Position numbers and translations under genes: made by a program
From: an uncultured Lachnospiraceae bacterium
GTDB taxonomy: Bacteria > Bacillota > Clostridia > Lachnospirales > Lachnospiraceae
DNA: 22,628 bases
Assembly: GCA_902803305.1 (NCBI GenBank)
Contig: CADCPL010000276.1
Coordinates: 1-22,628, forward strand
Reading direction: 5' to 3'
Shown: positions 15,599-22,136 of the stretch, piece by piece
Numbering within the stretch: position 1 is the stretch's first letter
Layout: every line of letters begins with the position of its first letter
The notes under the pieces: generated by a model
Database searches by the model: none
What the model saw: the letters and a program-made list of their open reading frames with translations, nothing else
What the model was told of the DNA's origin: nothing

Positions 15599-15609
15599 TA
15601 GGCGATTGG
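15579..15609. promoter_or_regulatory. Inverted-repeat operator candidate over the ECF S-component promoter
   Basis: CCAATCGC at 15579-15586 and GCGATTGG at 15602-15609 form perfect 8-bp arms with a 15-base spacer. The arms flank the -35 box, with one arm inside the promoter spacer. A repressor binding here would block RNA polymerase. The regulator is unknown. As RNA it could only form in readthrough from larE. Confidence 0.5.
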
Positions 15610-15611
15610 TA

Positions 15612-16445
15612 TTATTTCGAAATGGTGGCATTCATGCTTCCCATGCGGTATCCGAGCATGTCGATCGTAACAAACGAAAAACCTATCTCCTTAAAACGTT
15701 CATATACTTTTCTTCTTATATCATCAGAAGCAAGCCTGGGGATATCTTTTTCGGGCACCTCTATCCTGGCGATGTTGCCGTGCATCCTGACGCGTTCTTC
15801 ATAAAATCCCTGCTCTATAAGAAACTGTTCGGCCCTGTCGATCATCCGTAGCTTTTCCTCCGTGATCTCCTCACCGTATACAAAGCGCGAGGCAAGACAT
15901 GCATATGCCGGCTTACTCCATGTAGGCAGTCCCATTGCCTTTGAGATTGCGCGGATATCCGCTTTGGTCAGTCCGGCCTGCCGTAAGGGGCTGACTACGG
16001 ACAGTTCAGCTACCGCCCTAAGCCCCGGCCGATAGTCCCCGAGGTCATCCATATTGGATCCTTCGGCCACATATTCGATCCCGTGCTCTTTTGCTACCCT
16101 CTTTATCTCGGAAAATATCATACGCTTGCAAAAATAACATCTGTCCGCAGTGTTTTTCCGATACCCTTCTTCCTGCAGCGGATCGACTTTGCAAATCACG
16201 TGCTTTATGCCTCGCTCACTGCAGAATTTTTCGGCCTCTTTAAGCTCACGCACCGGTATCGATGCGTCAACACTCGTGACTGCCATTGCCTTATCTCCAA
16301 GCACGGCTGTCGCAACCGTCAGCAGGAAAGTCGAATCAACTCCGCCCGAGAATCCGACTGCAAGGCTCCCGAGATCTGCGATATATTTCTCCAAACGTGT
16401 AAGCTTTTTTTGCAACTCATTATCTATCGGTTCGTTAACTGTCAT
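15612..16445 (-). CDS. larE: ATP-dependent sacrificial sulfur transferase LarE
   Basis: LarE supplies sulfur to build the nickel-pincer nucleotide cofactor of lactate racemase and related epimerases. The protein has 277 residues. The PP-loop ATP motif SGGVDST is at 33-39, followed by the conserved RCYFCK near 102-107. ACLASR at 182-187 contains Cys183, matching the cysteine that donates sulfur in the single-cysteine Lactobacillus enzyme. No larA, larB or larC is present in the window, which is common for larE-like genes in Clostridia, so the final cofactor user is unknown. NH3-dependent NAD synthetase-like and other PP-loop enzymes are less likely given the CYFCK and CLASR pair. It is divergent from the GH13 gene. 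Confidence 0.88.
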   Translation of the reverse strand: MTVNEPIDNELQKKLTRLEKYIADLGSLAVGFSGGVDSTFLLTVATAVLGDKAMAVTSVDASIPVRELKEAEKFCSERGIKHVICKVDPLQEEGYRKNTADRCYFCKRMIFSEIKRVAKEHGIEYVAEGSNMDDLGDYRPGLRAVAELSVVSPLRQAGLTKADIRAISKAMGLPTWSKPAYACLASRFVYGEEITEEKLRMIDRAEQFLIEQGFYEERVRMHGNIARIEVPEKDIPRLASDDIRRKVYERFKEIGFSFVTIDMLGYRMGSMNATISK

Positions 16446-16493
16446 TATGCTTTACCTTAGCCCTCCGAAATACGTTTGAAAATAGTATTGCTT

Positions 16494-16502
16494 ATTATAA
16501 CA
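16494..16502 (-). promoter_or_regulatory. Extended -10 promoter candidate for larE
   Basis: The minus strand reads TGTTATAAT, an extended -10 element with a perfect TATAAT, about 50 bases before the larE start. No clear -35 is present, as is usual for extended -10 promoters. Confidence 0.45.
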
Positions 16503-16526
16503 CAGTTCATTCCGGTCCATGGTATA

Positions 16527-16562
16527 CAAGTACTTGCTGTATCACAGAAAAAGGGGTACTAT
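16527..16562 (+). promoter_or_regulatory. Candidate promoter with palindrome ahead of GH13 gene
   Basis: CAAGTACTTG at 16527-16536 is a perfect 10-base palindrome. It overlaps a weak -35 (TTGCTG at 16534-16539), with TACTAT 17 bases further on. A sugar-responsive repressor site is possible. The promoter match is modest. Confidence 0.35.
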
Positions 16563-16595
16563 ATATTGTAATTATTTTCAAAAGGAGTGAGAAAA

Positions 16596-18290
16596 ATGGC
16601 ATGGTATGATGAAGCGGTCTTTTATCATATTTATCCCCTTGGTCTGCTCGGTGCACCCAAGGAGAACAAGTACGACGGCGTAACGCACAGACTTCCGGAG
16701 CTTGATCCGTGGATCGATCACATAAAGGCGATCGGCTGCAACGCCATCTATATAGGCCCCCTGTTCGAATCGGAGGGACACGGTTACGAAACCACAGACT
16801 ACAGGAAGCTTGACAGCCGTCTCGGCGACAACGATGATCTGAAAAAGTTTGTAAAAAACTGCCACAAGGCCGGAGTAAATGTCATATTCGACGGCGTGTT
16901 CAACCACACGGGACGAACATTCTTCGCTTTCCGGGACCTGAAAGAAAACCGCGAAAATTCAAGATATCGCGACTGGTACTGCAACGTTAATTTCTGGGGT
17001 AACAACGAATATAACGACGGTTTTTCATATGACAACTGGGGTGGTTATAACCTTCTCGTCAAGCTCAATCAGCGCAATCCCGAGGTCCGTGATTATATAT
17101 GCGACGTGATACGCTTCTGGGTAAGCGAATTCGATATAGACGGCATCAGACTTGATGCAGCCGATGTTCTTGATTTTGATTTCATGAAAGCGCTTCGGGC
17201 TGTAGCGAATGAAGTCAAGCCGGATTTCTGGCTCATGGGAGAAGTGATCCACGGTGATTACAGCCGCTGGGTCAATGAAGGAACGCTTCATTCGGTGACG
17301 AATTACAATCTTCACAAAGCGCTTTATTCCGGTCACAACGATCACAATTATTTCGAGATCGCACATACCGTCAAGCGTCTCTACGAGATGGGCGGCAACC
17401 GCCCCGACGGACTGAAGCTCTACAACTTCACAGACAATCACGATGTTGAGAGGATCTATACAAAGCTTGCCAACAAGGCTCACATGACGGACGTCAACAT
17501 ACTTCTGTATACTCTTCCGGGAATACCTTCGATATACTACGGATCCGAATTCGGTATCGAAGGCAGAAAGGAAAAATACTCGGATGACTCTCTTCGTCCC
17601 GCGCTGAATCTTGGCGACTATAAAAATGCGATAACGGATAATCCGGTAACAAGTGTCATTGCAAGGCTCGGTGCGATAAGACACAGCACTCCCGCACTAT
17701 CGTACGGCGAGTACAGGGAGCTTGTCCTTACGAACCGCCAGTATGCGTTCCTCAGGAGAAGCGAAGGCAGCTGCTGCATCACAGCAGTCAACAATGACGA
17801 CAATCCATGTCAGCTGACTCTTCCGGCAGAAGGATCGGGAACATATACGGGACTTTTGTCAGGTAATACGGTACCTGTCGAGAACGGTCATATAACGGTA
17901 AATATCGAAGCCAATTCCGGCGATATATGGGTACCTACCGATCAGGCTAAAGCCGCAGGTTCTCCGAAGCGTGCCAAGGTTTCCAAGACGCCAAAGCCCG
18001 ATAAAGCAGTTGAAGCGCCTAAGCCTGCCAAGGAACCCGAAGCTCCTAAGGCTGCTGAGACAATTGAGGCTCCCAAGGAACCCGAGCCCGATACAAAGCC
18101 GACAGAAACCCCCGTCCAAGCAACCGGTACCGAATCTGCAAAGTCATATGAAGACGGTATCATCAGGGGGCTTCAGGAAGCTATAATCGCAAGGATGGAA
18201 AAGAACGGTCCGGTCACCGACCAGATGCGCCGTGACGTTGATAATAATACTCATCACGATTCACTGATCAACTGGATCAAGAGTTTCTGA
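16596..18290 (+). CDS. Cytosolic GH13 alpha-amylase-family enzyme with charged C-terminal tail
   Basis: This is a glycoside hydrolase of family 13, 564 residues long, acting on alpha-glucans or maltodextrins. It has no signal peptide, so it should be intracellular. The four family regions are present: DGVFNH with His104, GIRLDAAD with the nucleophile Asp187, MGEVIH with the acid/base Glu216, and FTDNHD with Asp283. A short C-terminal beta domain ends near residue 445. A lysine/proline/alanine/glutamate-rich linker follows (about 448-510, with repeats such as PKPAKEPEAPK), then a helical tail of about 50 residues (GIIRGLQEAIIARMEKNG and onward). That tail does not look like a normal GH13 part, and I do not recognise it. 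The ATG at 16596 has AAAGGAG 8 bases upstream; the GTG at 16587 lies inside that site. Exact specificity (amylase, neopullulanase or glucosidase) is open. Confidence 0.9.
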   Translation: MAWYDEAVFYHIYPLGLLGAPKENKYDGVTHRLPELDPWIDHIKAIGCNAIYIGPLFESEGHGYETTDYRKLDSRLGDNDDLKKFVKNCHKAGVNVIFDGVFNHTGRTFFAFRDLKENRENSRYRDWYCNVNFWGNNEYNDGFSYDNWGGYNLLVKLNQRNPEVRDYICDVIRFWVSEFDIDGIRLDAADVLDFDFMKALRAVANEVKPDFWLMGEVIHGDYSRWVNEGTLHSVTNYNLHKALYSGHNDHNYFEIAHTVKRLYEMGGNRPDGLKLYNFTDNHDVERIYTKLANKAHMTDVNILLYTLPGIPSIYYGSEFGIEGRKEKYSDDSLRPALNLGDYKNAITDNPVTSVIARLGAIRHSTPALSYGEYRELVLTNRQYAFLRRSEGSCCITAVNNDDNPCQLTLPAEGSGTYTGLLSGNTVPVENGHITVNIEANSGDIWVPTDQAKAAGSPKRAKVSKTPKPDKAVEAPKPAKEPEAPKAAETIEAPKEPEPDTKPTETPVQATGTESAKSYEDGIIRGLQEAIIARMEKNGPVTDQMRRDVDNNTHHDSLINWIKSF

Positions 18291-18309
18291 CATGAGGTGC
18301 AAGTATTGA

Positions 18310-18338
18310 TTGTACTGCGGCCCCGATTATTGTAGAAT
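18310..18338 (+). promoter_or_regulatory. Candidate promoter for S1-domain gene
   Basis: TTGTAC and TAGAAT are separated by 17 bases, about 40 bases before the ATG at 18379. The -10 matches 5 of 6 bases; the -35 is weak. It starts about 20 bases after the GH13 stop. No terminator is seen between the two genes, so readthrough may also occur. Confidence 0.4.
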
Positions 18339-18378
18339 ATATGTCGGATTTTTTAATAAAACTCTGGGAGGATATAAA

Positions 18379-19080
18379 ATGGAAGAAACAATGAAGGACT
18401 ACGAGGAAATGCTTGAGGAATCCTACAGCCTTATGGGCGACGGCGTGCACGATACGGATTCGCTTCTTGCATGGAGAAAAGCACAGGAACTCAAGGATTC
18501 AAAAGAGATCATCACCGTCACGGTCACCGGAATAGTAAAAGGCGGTGTCGTTGCCGATTTTGACGGGATCAGGGCTTTTATCCCCGTTTCCAAGTTATCC
18601 CTCGAAAGAATAGATGACTGCAATCCTTTTCTCGGAAAAGAGCTTGAAGTAAGAGTATTTGAAGCAAACATGGATGAGGATAAGCTGATCCTTTCCGCAA
18701 AGGAGATACTTAAAGAGCGTCAGGAGCAGAGCCGCATGAAGAAATTATCCGATGTCAAAGTCGGTCAGGTTTTCCACGGCACGGTTGCGACCATTAAAGA
18801 CTACGGCGCATTCATAGATCTGGAAGACGGCATGTCGGGACTCGTTCATATCTCGCAGATATCACACGAGCGTATCAAGCATCCCGGTGTCGTATTAAAA
18901 GAAGGTCAGGAAGTTGACGTCAAGGTCATAGATGTCAAAGACGGCAAGATATCACTTTCGATCAAAGCGCTTTTGGAAAATCCCGAAGAGCCGTCTGTTG
19001 AAGAAGGCGAAGTAAATATACCCGAATCCGAAAACATCGGAACCTCTCTCGGAGATCTGCTGAAAGGCGTGAAATTATAA
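18379..19080 (+). CDS. Protein with two S1 RNA-binding domains
   Basis: This cytosolic protein of 233 residues has an acidic N-terminus (1-40) and two S1 OB-fold domains. The first (about 43-110) has VTVTGIVKGGVVADFDGIRAFIPVS. The second (about 127-197) has GQVFHGTVATIKDYGAFIDL and then GLVHISQIS, close to the ribosomal protein S1 consensus. An acidic tail follows, ending SLGDLLKGVKL. It is much shorter than true ribosomal S1 and resembles short S1-like proteins of Firmicutes that are often labelled RpsA. A role in mRNA binding, translation or RNA turnover is likely but unproven. GGGAGG before the ATG at 18379 supports this start; a TTG at 18310 has no site. It ends 4 bases from the convergent GH5 gene. 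Confidence 0.9.
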   Translation: MEETMKDYEEMLEESYSLMGDGVHDTDSLLAWRKAQELKDSKEIITVTVTGIVKGGVVADFDGIRAFIPVSKLSLERIDDCNPFLGKELEVRVFEANMDEDKLILSAKEILKERQEQSRMKKLSDVKVGQVFHGTVATIKDYGAFIDLEDGMSGLVHISQISHERIKHPGVVLKEGQEVDVKVIDVKDGKISLSIKALLENPEEPSVEEGEVNIPESENIGTSLGDLLKGVKL

Positions 19081-19084
19081 TCCT

Positions 19085-19981
19085 TTATCTTTCTCGCATC
19101 CTGTGCTTGAACCACAGGCCTGTTTCAGAGTACTCTTCGTCACTCCAGTGTGACAGGGTCGTAACATCATGCTTTATGACTGAGGAACTCTCTTTTTTGT
19201 TGCTGAGGTTCCACACGATATATGATATGTCATTTTCATCGGCAAAATCGATCCACTTTTTGCCCCAATCATAATCTATCTTTCCGTCTCCCGAAGCATC
19301 GCATATGCTGCATTCGCTTATGAATATCGGTATACCTGCTTCGAGAGCGGTGGTAGCTTTTTTCATCAGTTTATCCTGGTGTGTAGCTGCATAAAAATGG
19401 AGCGCGTATATTACGTTCTCGTCTTCAAGTTCATGTCCTATGACTTCATCAAGATCCTGAGACCAACTGTTTGTCCCGACTATAATGACCGCATCCTTAT
19501 CATGCTTTCTGATAACGGGAATGACTTCCTCGGCATAAGGACGGATGACCGAAACAAACGGTGATTCCTGCGGTTCATTACAGATCTCATATATTACATT
19601 TGTATGGCCGGCAAAAAGCCCTGCCATCTCATCAAAGAACTTTATCGCCTCGTCTTTGTATACCATCGGAGATCTGTCATAAAGGATATGCCAGTCTACG
19701 ATCACATACATCGACAACTTGGTAGCGATCTCCACACCCTTTATCATAAGTCGTTTCAGTTCTTCTTTATCTCCATCCGTGCAGTATCCGCCCGGCTCGT
19801 CCGTATACATGGCAAGCCTTATAGTGTCTGCTCCCCATTCATCACGAAAAGTCTCGAAAGATTCCTTGGTAAAATATTCGGGGTAACGAAATCCGAGCGT
19901 ACTTACCCCGCGAAGCTGAACAGCTTGTCCGGCGTCGTCACACAGTTTTGTTCCTGTTACTTTTAATTTCGGAAGACTCAT
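19085..19981 (-). CDS. Cytosolic GH5-family endoglucanase-like enzyme
   Basis: This is a glycoside hydrolase of family 5 (cellulase fold), 298 residues long and made of the catalytic domain alone. LRGVSTLGF near residue 23 and VDWHIL at 95-100 are typical of bacterial cellulases. The acid/base is Glu136 in YEICNEP. HFYAATH at 195-201 carries the usual His and Tyr. The nucleophile is Glu223 in FISECS; this position is most often followed by Trp or Phe, here by Cys. There is no signal peptide, carbohydrate-binding module or dockerin, so it probably acts inside the cell on imported beta-glucan fragments. The start has AAGGATGG upstream. It is convergent with the S1 gene and lies downstream of amt. 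Confidence 0.88.
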   Translation of the reverse strand: MSLPKLKVTGTKLCDDAGQAVQLRGVSTLGFRYPEYFTKESFETFRDEWGADTIRLAMYTDEPGGYCTDGDKEELKRLMIKGVEIATKLSMYVIVDWHILYDRSPMVYKDEAIKFFDEMAGLFAGHTNVIYEICNEPQESPFVSVIRPYAEEVIPVIRKHDKDAVIIVGTNSWSQDLDEVIGHELEDENVIYALHFYAATHQDKLMKKATTALEAGIPIFISECSICDASGDGKIDYDWGKKWIDFADENDISYIVWNLSNKKESSSVIKHDVTTLSHWSDEEYSETGLWFKHRMRER

Positions 19982-20015
19982 TTATTTCCATCCATCCTTT
20001 TTAAGCATTAAATGA

Positions 20016-20044
20016 ACTATAACACAAATAAAGCGGCAGGGCAA
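20016..20044 (-). promoter_or_regulatory. Candidate GH5 promoter overlapping the amt terminator
   Basis: On the minus strand TTGCCC at 20039-20044 and TATAGT at 20016-20021 are 17 bases apart, with an extended TG-T before the -10. The -35 lies inside the terminator palindrome of the upstream gene. The distance to the GH5 start is about 35 bases. Confidence 0.45.
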
Positions 20045-20055
20045 TTGCCCTGCCG
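20025..20055 (-). terminator. Intrinsic terminator after amt, bidirectional in form
   Basis: A perfect 22-base palindrome at 20034-20055 (half-site CGGCAGGGCAA) folds into a very stable GC-rich hairpin. On the minus strand it is followed by CTTTATTTG, ending the amt transcript about 35 bases after its stop. On the plus strand TTCTTTTTT follows, so it could also stop plus-strand transcripts coming past the S1 gene. Confidence 0.85.
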
Positions 20056-20089
20056 TTCTTTTTTCTCTTGCGATCACAGTGTGCTATCT

Positions 20090-21880
20090 TTATTCCACAT
20101 CCTGCAATGCAGCATAGTTTTCTTCGCCTGTTCTGATCTTTACAACTCTTGTTACATTGTAAACGAAAATCTTTCCGTCTCCGATATGGCCTGTGTAAAG
20201 AGCTTTCTTGGAAGCCTCGATGACCGAATCAACAGGTATTCCGCTGACAATGACCTCAACCTTGATCTTGGGAAGAAGCGTTGCATCAAGCTCAACTCCT
20301 CTGTAGTATTCGCCGGCACCTTTCTGGATACCGCAGCCCATGACCTGTGTAACTGTCATACCGGTAACACCGAGTTCGTTGAGCGCTTTCTTAAGAGCAT
20401 CAAATCTTGCCAGTTTTGCGATGATCGATACTTTATGCATACCGGTATCGTAAAATGCGCTTCCCTCTGCCGGGACTGTGACCTCTTTTATGACTTTGAC
20501 CGAAGCGTTCTTCTGCGCGTCGCTCGCCTTGTCGTATGATGATTCTCCGAGGTTTGTGTTTTCATTTACATCCATGATGGTTCCGGTCATATCCTGGATG
20601 GCAAATCCCGAATATGCACTCGGAAGACCGTGCTCGGTGATATCAAGTCCTTCGATCTCTTCCTCTGCAGAAGCACGAAGACCGAGAGTAGCTTTTATGA
20701 TCGAGAATGCGATCCAGATCGTAACAGCTGTCCATGCAGCAGTTGCGAGCATTCCGACAAACTGAATTCCGAGAAGCTTAAATCCGCCGCCGTAGAACAC
20801 ACCGAGAAGTTCCTCACCGTTTGAATCTGCAAGTGAATATGTGGGTGTTGTATTTGTCGCAAACAGTCCGACTGCAAGTGTTCCCCAGATACCGTTAACC
20901 ATATGTACGGCTACGGCACCGACAGGATCATCAACACGCGCAACATTATCAAAGAACCATACGCCGAATACAACAAGTACTCCGGCAACCGCACCGACTG
21001 CAAGTGCGCCGTATGCATCAACCACATCACAGGGAGCCGTAATGGCAACAAGTCCTGCAAGCGCTGCGTTCAGGCACATGGAAACATCGGGTTTACCGAA
21101 CTTCACCCATGTAAAGATCATACATACTACCGTTGCGATCGAAGGCGCAATGGTTGTTGTTACAAATATCGAACCCAGCTGATCAAGTGATGTTGCTGCT
21201 GCTCCGTTGAATCCGTACCAGCCAAGCCAGAGGATAAACACGCCGAGTGCTGCGATCGGGATGTTATGTCCGGGGAAAGCATTGACTTTTATGATCTTTC
21301 CGCTTTCATCCTTCTCATATTTTCCGATCCTGGGACCAAGCATTGCTGCACCGATAAGTGCGCATATACCTCCTACCATATGAATACAGTTTGAACCTGC
21401 AAAATCATGAAATCCCATCTGTGCGAGCCAGCCGCCGCCCCATGTCCAGTGAGCCTCGATAGGATATATCACTGCCGATATCACTGCGGAATAAACACAG
21501 TAGGAAATAAATCTTGTACGTTCTGCCATCGCTCCGGATACGATCGTAGCGGTCGTCGCACAGAACACAAGGTTGAACACAAAGTTTGACCAGTCAAACG
21601 ATGCGTAGTTTGTGAAGATATCCAAAGTGGGAAGTCCGATAAATCCTCCCAGTGCATCTTCTCCAAGGAACAGTCCGAATCCCAGCAGGATGAACACTAC
21701 CGTTCCTATACAGAAATCCATGAGGTTCTTCATAAGGATATTGCCGGCATTCTTGGCTCTTGCAAAACCCGTTTCGCACATTGCGAATCCTGCCTGCATC
21801 CAGAAGACCAGTGCCGCTCCTATAAGGAACCAGACACCATAGACTTCACTTGTTACATACTCCATGATCTCGTTACTCAT
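20090..21880 (-). CDS. amt: Ammonium transporter fused to a PII regulatory domain
   Basis: Residues 1-400 form an Amt/Rh channel with about 11 membrane segments. The twin pore histidines are His168 (CIHMVGG) and His326 (VAVHMVNG), with Asp159 in HDFAGS. After a hydrophilic linker (about 401-480), residues 481-596 are a complete PII (GlnB/GlnK) domain. It shows a T-loop GCGIQKGAGEYYRGVE with Tyr526 in the place of the uridylylated Tyr51, then LPKIKVEV, TGHIGDGKIFVYNV and IRTGEE. PII proteins sense ATP/ADP and 2-oxoglutarate and plug Amt trimers; here the regulator is covalently attached. An in-frame GTG at 21889 overlaps the ribosome binding site. The ATG at 21880 follows AGGAGGT at good spacing. 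Total length is 596 residues. Confidence 0.96.
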   Translation of the reverse strand: MSNEIMEYVTSEVYGVWFLIGAALVFWMQAGFAMCETGFARAKNAGNILMKNLMDFCIGTVVFILLGFGLFLGEDALGGFIGLPTLDIFTNYASFDWSNFVFNLVFCATTATIVSGAMAERTRFISYCVYSAVISAVIYPIEAHWTWGGGWLAQMGFHDFAGSNCIHMVGGICALIGAAMLGPRIGKYEKDESGKIIKVNAFPGHNIPIAALGVFILWLGWYGFNGAAATSLDQLGSIFVTTTIAPSIATVVCMIFTWVKFGKPDVSMCLNAALAGLVAITAPCDVVDAYGALAVGAVAGVLVVFGVWFFDNVARVDDPVGAVAVHMVNGIWGTLAVGLFATNTTPTYSLADSNGEELLGVFYGGGFKLLGIQFVGMLATAAWTAVTIWIAFSIIKATLGLRASAEEEIEGLDITEHGLPSAYSGFAIQDMTGTIMDVNENTNLGESSYDKASDAQKNASVKVIKEVTVPAEGSAFYDTGMHKVSIIAKLARFDALKKALNELGVTGMTVTQVMGCGIQKGAGEYYRGVELDATLLPKIKVEVIVSGIPVDSVIEASKKALYTGHIGDGKIFVYNVTRVVKIRTGEENYAALQDVE

Positions 21881-21928
21881 CACTTCCACCTCCTCATTAT
21901 TTACCCGTAACCTCTGACCTTATCTATT

Positions 21929-21961
21929 GAAAAAGCCGCCGGAGAAAAATCTCCTGCGGCT
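21929..21961 (-). terminator. Second terminator-like hairpin in amt leader
   Basis: Arms AGCCGC-GGAG and CTCC-GCGGCT (21934-21961) pair over 10 base pairs with one mismatch and a 6-base loop. On the minus strand TTTTT follows. It lies about 50 bases before the amt start and downstream of the only good promoter seen, so transcripts must pass it to reach amt. Confidence 0.6.
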
Positions 21962-21995
21962 CCATTGCCAATAAATGATCATAGTGTATCAGGTT

Positions 21996-22030
21996 AAACA
22001 AAAAGGCGTCCGGGAAACTCCCAAACGCCT
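21996..22030 (-). terminator. First terminator-like hairpin between purF and amt
   Basis: AGGCGT-GGGA pairs with TCCC-ACGCCT (22004-22030) around a 3-base loop with a 2x2 internal loop. TTTTGTTT follows on the minus strand. It could end purF transcripts arriving from upstream. Because the amt promoter lies ahead of it, it is also within the first 45 bases of the predicted amt mRNA. Confidence 0.65.
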
Positions 22031-22043
22031 TTGTTATGATGAG

Positions 22044-22072
22044 ATTCTAATACGGCTGTCCGCTTTTGGCAA
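22044..22072 (-). promoter_or_regulatory. Promoter for amt-PII gene
   Basis: On the minus strand TTGCCA (5 of 6) and TAGAAT (5 of 6) are 17 bases apart. Transcription would start near 22037, giving a leader of about 157 bases that contains both hairpins. No good promoter is visible closer to amt. Confidence 0.6.
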
Positions 22073-22080
22073 TGTCATTA

Positions 22081-22122
22081 TTTCACAAACTATCATTGAC
22101 ATCACGAACAAATTTTGTGAAA
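22081..22122. promoter_or_regulatory. Upstream dyad, possible regulator site for amt
   Basis: TTTCACAAA at 22081-22089 and TTTGTGAAA at 22114-22122 are perfect 9-bp inverted arms with a 24-base spacer. The dyad spans about -45 to -85 of the predicted amt start and begins 14 bases after the purF stop. It suggests an activator or looping site; the regulator is unknown. Confidence 0.4.
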
Positions 22123-22136
22123 ACATAACATCCTTA

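Noticed and set aside
16587..16595. GTG start for the GH13 gene
   Set aside because: The GTG is part of the ribosome binding site itself; the ATG at 16596 has proper spacing.
21929..21961. ANTAR-binding hexaloop in the amt leader
   Set aside because: The loop is six bases starting with A, but lacks the required G at the fourth position, and the first hairpin has a 3-base loop.
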